Shown piece by piece: positions 15,550 to 20,997 of a DNA stretch of 20,997 nucleotides. Under the pieces are notes generated by a model. It had not been told where the DNA came from and made no database searches. It saw only the letters and a program-made list of their open reading frames with translations. Location: NCBI GenBank assembly GCA_002409785.1, contig DHOX01000052.1, positions 13,284-34,280 on the forward strand. Reading direction: 5' to 3'. The position numbers and the translations under genes were made by a program. The stretch's first letter is position 1. Each line of letters opens with the position of its first letter. The stretch is from Prevotella sp. UBA5379 (GTDB taxonomy: Bacteria; Bacteroidota; Bacteroidia; Bacteroidales; Bacteroidaceae).

Positions 15550-17454
15550 TTAATATCCCGGATTCTGAACCAGGTTTGGATCGATCTGGATCTGATCTAA
15601 GGGGATGGCCAGCCAATAGTTTTTAGGACTCTCGAAATCACGTGTCCCACTTTCTTTCATGTCTTCCAACTGGTAGAAATCCTTAGCCGTCTTCCCGGCA
15701 AGATTCCATGCTTTCTGGGTCCGCATCATTTCCTGTCCGGCTATTTTCCATCTGCGTATGTCGTGAAAACGGCGGCCTTCCATAGCCAACTCTATCGAAC
15801 GCTCATCGTGCAAGACCTGGCGGAGTTGGTCTCCGGTCGGCATCCCTCCGACTCTTGCCCAAGAATCCTGGAATGTGGGAAGTCCACAGCGGGCGCGGAT
15901 CTTGTTCAGATAGATCAGGCTCTGGCTGCTGAGGGTACCGTTATATTCAAAATCGGCTTCGGCATAGTCCAGGTATACTTCGGCCAGACGTATAATCGGA
16001 AAGATGTATGAACTATTCGTATATGTCTTTTTGGTCCAGTCATAAGAATCAGCTTTGGAGACCCATTTCTGACAGTAATAGCCGTTGTCTGACTGGTATT
16101 CATGACTGACATTGCCGTCATTCTGTTGCATCTCGCCACGCCGGCATTTGAGGGTGATGGTCCCGCCCTGGATTTCATAACTTCCGCGGTCATAACCGAT
16201 AGAAGCATAGAAACGGGGTTCCCGGTGTAAGTGGAAACAGGCGGTACTATCCCCGTTGGGGAGTTGTACGATGGAATAGGGGTTCAGGTCTTTTGTCTCG
16301 GGGTCAACATCCCATGGCAGTCCGTTATCCGTATAGTAGCGGTTGATGCAATCCCATGTAGGGATAAGGTATCCGCGGAACCCCTCTCCTGAATAACTGC
16401 TGATCCCTATTCTGGGAGCCATATTCTTGATGTCATACGATACGGTCCCCTGGTCGGCATAGCCGAAGAGAGTTTCTTTCATGTTGTCTAGATTGAATCT
16501 GCCGGAGGGACCTACGAATGCGTCATGGTAATTGTTCTTCCCTGTGGTGGCATCAGTCGTCGCTCCTCCGTAGAGTTGGTATCCGTTGGCTTCGCAGTAG
16601 TCTATGGCTTCTTTGGCTGCATCCAACGCCTTTTTCCACTTTTCTTTATCATAGGTCTGGTTGATCAGATTCGTGCCGTCGGGATTCTTGAAATTTGCAT
16701 AGAACTCGCTGTTGCCGTTGACTAATGGTGATGCTGCATAGAGCAAAAGCCGGGCTTTAAGTGCCAGGGCTGCGGCTGCAGTAGCCCGGTTCATGTCATT
16801 GGGATCCCATTGTGCGGGAAGCAGTTTGGCGGCTTCTGTATATTTATCAGAGATGAAATCAACGCATTCGTCATAGGTGTTGCGTGGTAAATTCATTTCC
16901 GCAGGAGTGGTGTTCGGATCCATTTCTTTTTTCACCAGAATGATGGGGCCGTAATATTCCAGCATGATCTGATGGTAATAGGCAATCAGAAAAAGGGCTT
17001 CTCCTTTATAGTGATTCAGTGCTTCCGGGTCTATGCCCGGCACTTTGTCGATATTGTTCAATACATTATAACAGTAGCGGATTCCTTCCCATATTAATTT
17101 GGTCTGTACTCCGGTGGGATAGGATGCGGCAGTATTGCTCCATAATGAGTAGTAAGTTGATGTGGGTGATTCCAGCCCGTAAAGCAGACTCTTGAAGTGA
17201 AAGTATCTTACGGAACCATACCATCCGGTCATCAAATCATTGCCTGCCGTCCAATCCGGAAAACCTTGGGGATTGAAATAATTCGGGATTTGCGAATAGC
17301 AGGAAAGGACCATCTTTTCGGCGGAGTTCGGTGTCTTGTAGATATCTTCGATCGTTGCGGAGCTTTTGGGTACGACATCCAGGAAGTTGCATGAAGAGAG
17401 TGCAAGGAGCAGAAGTAGTATGATGCCTGGAGATGTAATGGATTTAATTTTCAT
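15550..17454 (-). CDS. SusD/RagB-family outer-membrane nutrient-binding lipoprotein
   Basis: A 634-residue surface lipoprotein that acts as the lid and substrate-binding partner of the adjacent SusC. The signal peptide has lipobox LSSC (C22), followed by NFLDVVPKSSAT, the usual SusD start. The N-terminal SusD-like region carries TPR-type helices (YCYNVLNNIDKVPG, GEALFLIAYYHQIMLEYYG). The C-terminal RagB/SusD domain holds FPIIRLAEVYLDYAEADFEYNG, NKIRARCGLP, LRQVLHDERSIELAMEGRRFHDIRRWK and the end motif LVQNPGY. It is somewhat longer than many family members. It starts 10 nt after the susC stop, the standard arrangement for a stoichiometric pair. No glycosidase adjoins it in this window, so the ligand is unknown; N-glycan, pectin or glycopeptide fragments are all possible. 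Confidence 0.95.
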   Translation of the reverse strand: MKIKSITSPGIILLLLLALSSCNFLDVVPKSSATIEDIYKTPNSAEKMVLSCYSQIPNYFNPQGFPDWTAGNDLMTGWYGSVRYFHFKSLLYGLESPTSTYYSLWSNTAASYPTGVQTKLIWEGIRYCYNVLNNIDKVPGIDPEALNHYKGEALFLIAYYHQIMLEYYGPIILVKKEMDPNTTPAEMNLPRNTYDECVDFISDKYTEAAKLLPAQWDPNDMNRATAAAALALKARLLLYAASPLVNGNSEFYANFKNPDGTNLINQTYDKEKWKKALDAAKEAIDYCEANGYQLYGGATTDATTGKNNYHDAFVGPSGRFNLDNMKETLFGYADQGTVSYDIKNMAPRIGISSYSGEGFRGYLIPTWDCINRYYTDNGLPWDVDPETKDLNPYSIVQLPNGDSTACFHLHREPRFYASIGYDRGSYEIQGGTITLKCRRGEMQQNDGNVSHEYQSDNGYYCQKWVSKADSYDWTKKTYTNSSYIFPIIRLAEVYLDYAEADFEYNGTLSSQSLIYLNKIRARCGLPTFQDSWARVGGMPTGDQLRQVLHDERSIELAMEGRRFHDIRRWKIAGQEMMRTQKAWNLAGKTAKDFYQLEDMKESGTRDFESPKNYWLAIPLDQIQIDPNLVQNPGY

Positions 17455-17464
17455 AATGTAATAA

Positions 17465-20400
17465 TTAATAATGAAACTGAAGGCCGATTTTTACCGTGCG
17501 TTGTAAGGGATAGAGTAATCCGTTCCCGCTTCCCATCTCCGGATCCCAGGTCTTGAAGGGGGAGAACGTCAACAGGTTAGTCCCGGAAAGATATACCCGC
17601 AGCCATTTTGTGCAAGTGTATCCTATTTCTGCTGTCTTCAGACGCAGGTAGGCGGCATCTCTTACATAATAAGTGCTCGTTTGCACGTCGTTTTGTAAAT
17701 AGACGGGAGAGAGTCTTGGATAGGCAGCATTTGCTACATTGTTGGATTCTGACCAGTGATCCCGTACGATGTACTGGGCTATGTTGTATCCTTGATGAGC
17801 GGCGTCTGCGAAGGGCCATATATCGGACATCAACAGGCTGACCTTTGCATCGCCTTGGAAAAAGACGGAAGCATCCCATTTCTTGTATTTTATATGGGCA
17901 CCAAAGCCATACACGATTTCTGGAATAGTGGGATTTCCAATGGTGGTTATGTCATTGCCATCTATCTTTCCATCTCCATTCAGATCCTTGTATTTGATGT
18001 CCCCGATCGTATAGTTGGATAGGGTTTGCTTGGGGGAGTTGTCGATTTCCTTCTGGGAGGTGAAGAGACCTTCTGCCACATACCCCCGGATGCTGTTGAT
18101 GGGATGTCCGATTACGGAATAATAGGAGGGGACGTTTGTCGGTTCGTCTTCGCTGGTCACTTCATTGTGGGCATAAGTGAAACTTCCGTCGGCACCAAGG
18201 ATCAGATCTTTGTTGACTGCTTTGTTGAACGTTAATCCAATATCTGCGCCATGGTTCTTTACCGCTCCGATATTGGCGTAGGGGAGTGCATCTGCAAAAC
18301 CTGATATTGCTGCCAGGGAACGGCGCTGCATGAAAATTCCGGTACGTTTTTCTTGAAACAGATCGATGGTAAGATCAAGGCAGTTGAGAAGGCTCATGTC
18401 CATACCGATGTTCAGTTTCTTGGATTTCTCCCATGTGGCATACTCGTTTCCGTACACGCTGATCTGGGGACCCGAAGCTTGGCTGTAGTCTGATCCGTAC
18501 CACCACGACAGTGAATTGTCCAGACTGACGGATGTGATGTAGGGGAAACGTGTTCCGAGAGCGTCATTCCCTACTAATCCGTAGGTCCCCCTGAGTTTCA
18601 GTTGGTTGATGATTTTCGTCAGAGGCTGGAAGAATTTTTCTTTGGATAGGGTCCATCCTAATGCGATAGCAGGGAAAAAACCAAAACGATGATTCGGCGC
18701 GAAATTCTCTGATCCGTTGTATCCGAAGGTGGCCTCCATGAGGTATTTCTCTTCATAGTTATAGGTGAGCCTTCCGGCCAGTCCTTGCTCACGGTAGGGC
18801 AACAGATCATATTCGCTTCCGTTGGTCTTGTCATTGCGGGTCTCCTTCATGTGATAGACGAATGTAGCCCCGACATTATGCCTCCCGAATGAACGGGCAT
18901 AGTCAATGGTGCTCTGTAAGGACCATACTCGGTTCGTGGGATCCTGACCGGAGGAAGATTGGATGGCGGTATTACCTGCAGTTCCTATCGGGGCTTCCGT
19001 ATACTGGTATTTGCCGTTGCTGTCAATCGTATAATCGTCGCTCACCTTGTAATAATAGGGTTGAATCCAGTGGTTCAACCAACTGAAACTGTAATTATAG
19101 AAGGAGGCCAGGGCACTTGCACTCAGCCCTGGAGTGATAAACTTGAGGTCTTGATTTATGGTGAAGGCTGTGGTCATGTACACATAGCTCCGTTCTGTGT
19201 ATCCACTGCTCATTTTCGCATAAGGGTTGACGTCTACGTTTCCTACATCCCAGGAAGTGTTGTTGCCGTATCGTACGAAGGTGTCTCCATCCTGGGAAGG
19301 GAGTGTGGCTGGAAAACGAACGGGATTGCCCCTCATGACTAAATAGAAGAAATTGGATAACTGCATTTCTCCTCTTAGATCTCCTGAATCGGGCCCGGAA
19401 TAGGGGGCATGATATTGCGTGATCTGAGAGTTCATGTTCAGTCCCATTTTGGTAGTAGGGGTGAGGTTTGCCGTAATATTGCTTTGGAAAAGGTATTTCT
19501 TACTGTACGTGCTTACGTCCATTACTGCTTCTTTGGGAGCACGGGTCATCCCGTTTTCATAGAAGATGCCGGCATTCATGAAATAACCTATTTTACGTCC
19601 TCCACCCTTGACGGATACGTTCAGATTCTGGTCCATACTGAAGTTCTTGAAGAGCAACTTGTACCAGTTGTTATTCGGGAACAGATAAGGGTTTGCTCCT
19701 GAACGGGTCTTGTCGATCTTGTCCTGACTGTAAAAAGGGGTGTAGGTCGTACCGTTCAGTGTCGCATCATTGCTCTTGGCCTCGTTATACATTTCCATAT
19801 AGGTGGGGCCGTCGGCCATCTTCTGGATGGTGGTGGGGGTGGACAGGGTGTTGTCAAATCGGATATTCACTTCCATCTTGTCGGACAAGCGCCCTGTCTT
19901 GGTGGTAATAAGGATAACACCGTTGGCTCCTCTCGAACCGTAAAGGGAGGTGGCCGTGGCATCTTTAAGCACGGAGAAGGAGGCTATGGATTCCGGAGGT
20001 ATATTGTTCAGCATTGTCGTGTTGATTTCCACTCCGTCAAGAAGGATCAGCGGGGCTGTATTTGAACCGAAAGTGGAAACGCCCCGGATATAGAACTGGG
20101 CTGCATCATATCCTGGTTCTCCCTTGGTCTGAAAGGCAATGATGCCGGGTATCCTGCCGGCAAATGAAGTTGTCAGACTGCTGGATGTCATCTTCAGATC
20201 ATCTGCTTTTACTGCGGTGACGGCGCCTACAAGCGACTCTTTTTTCTGTTTCCCGAATCCCACGACGACCACTTCATTCAGTACTTTGTTGTCAGGGATC
20301 AGGTTAAAGGAAATGAATTTCTTGTTCTTTACCGGTATATCCTTGTTGTTGTAACCGATAACATGTGCTGATAATACCTCTCCTTCATCCGAAACAGGAA

Positions 20401-20641
20401 TGGAGAAAAGTCCGTCCTGGTCAGTAATCGTTTTGCTACTTCCCTTTTTCTCCGTAATGATGGCTCCGGGTACCGGATCATTGTTCTCATCACATACAAA
20501 CCCTTTTATAATATGGCTCGTGATTTGTTGTGAGGGAATCTGGCCGGTCTCACTTTGTGCCGACATTCTTGTTCCTCCGCATATTGCCAGGAATATGCAT
20601 AGAAAAGTTAGTCTTGCTAATTCTCTCTTTGTTTTTACCAT
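17465..20641 (-). CDS. SusC/RagA-family TonB-dependent outer-membrane transporter
   Basis: A 1058-residue TonB-dependent importer that works with the downstream SusD to bring oligosaccharides or peptides into the periplasm. After a signal peptide (about 1-29) comes a carboxypeptidase-regulatory-like domain (IIKGFVCDENNDPVPGA to about 125). A TonB-box-like NEVVVVGFGKQKKESLVGAV follows. The plug contains APLILLDGVEI and IASFSVLKDATATSLYGSRGANGVILITTKTG (two adjoining motifs). The barrel follows and the C-terminus TVKIGLQFHY ends in an aromatic residue. A late calcium-loop-like DLNGDGKIDGNDI is typical of SusC proteins. There is no N-terminal STN domain, so direct signalling to an anti-sigma factor is not expected; control by another regulator type is more likely. 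Length is usual for the family. Tandem repeats lie upstream of its presumed promoter. Confidence 0.95.
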   Translation of the reverse strand: MVKTKRELARLTFLCIFLAICGGTRMSAQSETGQIPSQQITSHIIKGFVCDENNDPVPGAIITEKKGSSKTITDQDGLFSIPVSDEGEVLSAHVIGYNNKDIPVKNKKFISFNLIPDNKVLNEVVVVGFGKQKKESLVGAVTAVKADDLKMTSSSLTTSFAGRIPGIIAFQTKGEPGYDAAQFYIRGVSTFGSNTAPLILLDGVEINTTMLNNIPPESIASFSVLKDATATSLYGSRGANGVILITTKTGRLSDKMEVNIRFDNTLSTPTTIQKMADGPTYMEMYNEAKSNDATLNGTTYTPFYSQDKIDKTRSGANPYLFPNNNWYKLLFKNFSMDQNLNVSVKGGGRKIGYFMNAGIFYENGMTRAPKEAVMDVSTYSKKYLFQSNITANLTPTTKMGLNMNSQITQYHAPYSGPDSGDLRGEMQLSNFFYLVMRGNPVRFPATLPSQDGDTFVRYGNNTSWDVGNVDVNPYAKMSSGYTERSYVYMTTAFTINQDLKFITPGLSASALASFYNYSFSWLNHWIQPYYYKVSDDYTIDSNGKYQYTEAPIGTAGNTAIQSSSGQDPTNRVWSLQSTIDYARSFGRHNVGATFVYHMKETRNDKTNGSEYDLLPYREQGLAGRLTYNYEEKYLMEATFGYNGSENFAPNHRFGFFPAIALGWTLSKEKFFQPLTKIINQLKLRGTYGLVGNDALGTRFPYITSVSLDNSLSWWYGSDYSQASGPQISVYGNEYATWEKSKKLNIGMDMSLLNCLDLTIDLFQEKRTGIFMQRRSLAAISGFADALPYANIGAVKNHGADIGLTFNKAVNKDLILGADGSFTYAHNEVTSEDEPTNVPSYYSVIGHPINSIRGYVAEGLFTSQKEIDNSPKQTLSNYTIGDIKYKDLNGDGKIDGNDITTIGNPTIPEIVYGFGAHIKYKKWDASVFFQGDAKVSLLMSDIWPFADAAHQGYNIAQYIVRDHWSESNNVANAAYPRLSPVYLQNDVQTSTYYVRDAAYLRLKTAEIGYTCTKWLRVYLSGTNLLTFSPFKTWDPEMGSGNGLLYPLQRTVKIGLQFHY

Positions 20642-20835
20642 GTCTTGAATAATGTCATTGTGATCTTTAATTTTTCCTTATCGTTTGCAAAATAATACAA
20701 AGGATAATACATGGGTATAAAGACATGATGACATTTCTGTGAATGGCATGGTTCGGGATGGGAGAAATACGGGATGATGGATGTTCGTTCCTGCCTCTGC
20801 GTTCTGATGCTTTCGGCGGATAGTGTTTTTTACTA

Positions 20836-20843
20836 CAAAAGTA
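20836..20843 (-). promoter_or_regulatory. Candidate -7 promoter box of susC-susD
   Basis: On the - strand TACTTTTG matches TAnnTTTG, about 195 nt upstream of the susC ATG, predicting a leader of about 190 nt. The box sits within a small palindrome CTACTTTTGTAG. No ideal -33 TTTG is visible; the repeat array starts about 33 bp upstream. A weaker alternative TTATTTTG lies nearer the gene, around 20687-20694. The intervening 20642-20835 holds no other recognisable feature. Confidence 0.35.
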
Positions 20844-20876
20844 GATAAAAAAATGATAAGGACTATCATCTTTTAC

Positions 20877-20997
20877 TTCACAAAGGTTCACCAACTTCAC
20901 AAGGGTTCACCAACTTCACAAAGATTCACCAACTTCACAAGGGTTCACCAACTTCACAAAGGTTCACCAACTTCACAAAAGTTCACCAACTTCACAA
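20877..20997. repeat. 19-bp tandem repeat array, truncated by the right window edge
   Basis: Six complete head-to-tail copies of a 19-bp unit (first copy TTCACAAAGGTTCACCAAC, 20877-20895) plus 7 bases of a seventh run to the end of the window. Sixteen positions are invariant; only positions 8-10 differ, always A versus G (copies read AGG, GGG, AGA, GGG, AGG, AAG). Each unit holds two TTCAC motifs, so TTCAC recurs every 10 then 9 bp, 13 times in view. There are no spacers, so it is not CRISPR. It lies upstream of the presumed susC promoter and could be a regulator-binding array or a variable-number repeat. Confidence 0.95.

Noticed and set aside
20667..20900. Small open frames on the - strand between the repeats and susC
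   Set aside because: They begin within or beside the tandem repeat, show no domain, and overlap the presumed leader and promoter of susC.
20877..20997. CRISPR array
   Set aside because: The units are directly abutting 19-bp copies with no unique spacers, and no cas gene is near.

Overview
The window looks like the chromosome of a gut-type Bacteroidota, most likely Bacteroides, Phocaeicola or a close relative. The grounds are a hybrid two-component regulator ending in an AraC domain, SusC/SusD pairs, glycoside hydrolases in a polysaccharide-utilisation layout, lipoprotein signals of this phylum, and several sites matching the Bacteroides -7 promoter box TAnnTTTG. Genes at 1-8333 run on the + strand and genes at 8364-20641 run on the - strand. 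The two halves converge at 8334-8363.

Left half (1-8333): a composite glycan locus. The C-terminal part of a hybrid two-component regulator is followed 2 nt later by a GH67 alpha-glucuronidase. That gene overlaps (ATGA) a GH35-type beta-galactosidase with a DUF5597-like C-terminus. Directly behind the GH35 stop codon lies a roughly 50-codon orphan C-terminal tail of a SusD-like lipoprotein, then a terminator. A second unit follows: a GH53 endo-beta-1,4-galactanase lipoprotein and a GH2 beta-galactosidase, the usual enzyme pair of a galactan locus. The SusD tail, with no susC or susD body, suggests that a deletion or replacement joined a glucuronoxylan-type module (regulator-GH67-GH35) to the remains of a galactan locus.

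Middle (8364-15171, - strand): an asparagine/aspartate catabolic operon in the order dcuB, ansB, porin, aspA, with a second porin paralogue behind it under its own promoter. The inferred scheme is outer-membrane entry through the porin, periplasmic deamidation of asparagine by AnsB, aspartate uptake in exchange for succinate by DcuB, and deamination to fumarate by AspA. Fumarate then serves as respiratory electron acceptor. A clear intrinsic terminator follows aspA, and an imperfect hairpin separates porin and aspA.

Right (15550-20641, - strand): a susC-susD outer-membrane glycan (or glycopeptide) uptake pair with no enzyme beside it inside the window. An array of 19-bp tandem repeats lies just upstream of its likely promoter and runs off the right edge. 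A 17-bp perfect inverted repeat with a 30-nt loop lies behind susD. I saw no tRNA or rRNA genes, transposase, CRISPR array or obvious defence system. The points most worth a second look are the SusD scar, the TTCAC repeat array upstream of susC, and the duplicated porins of the asparagine operon.
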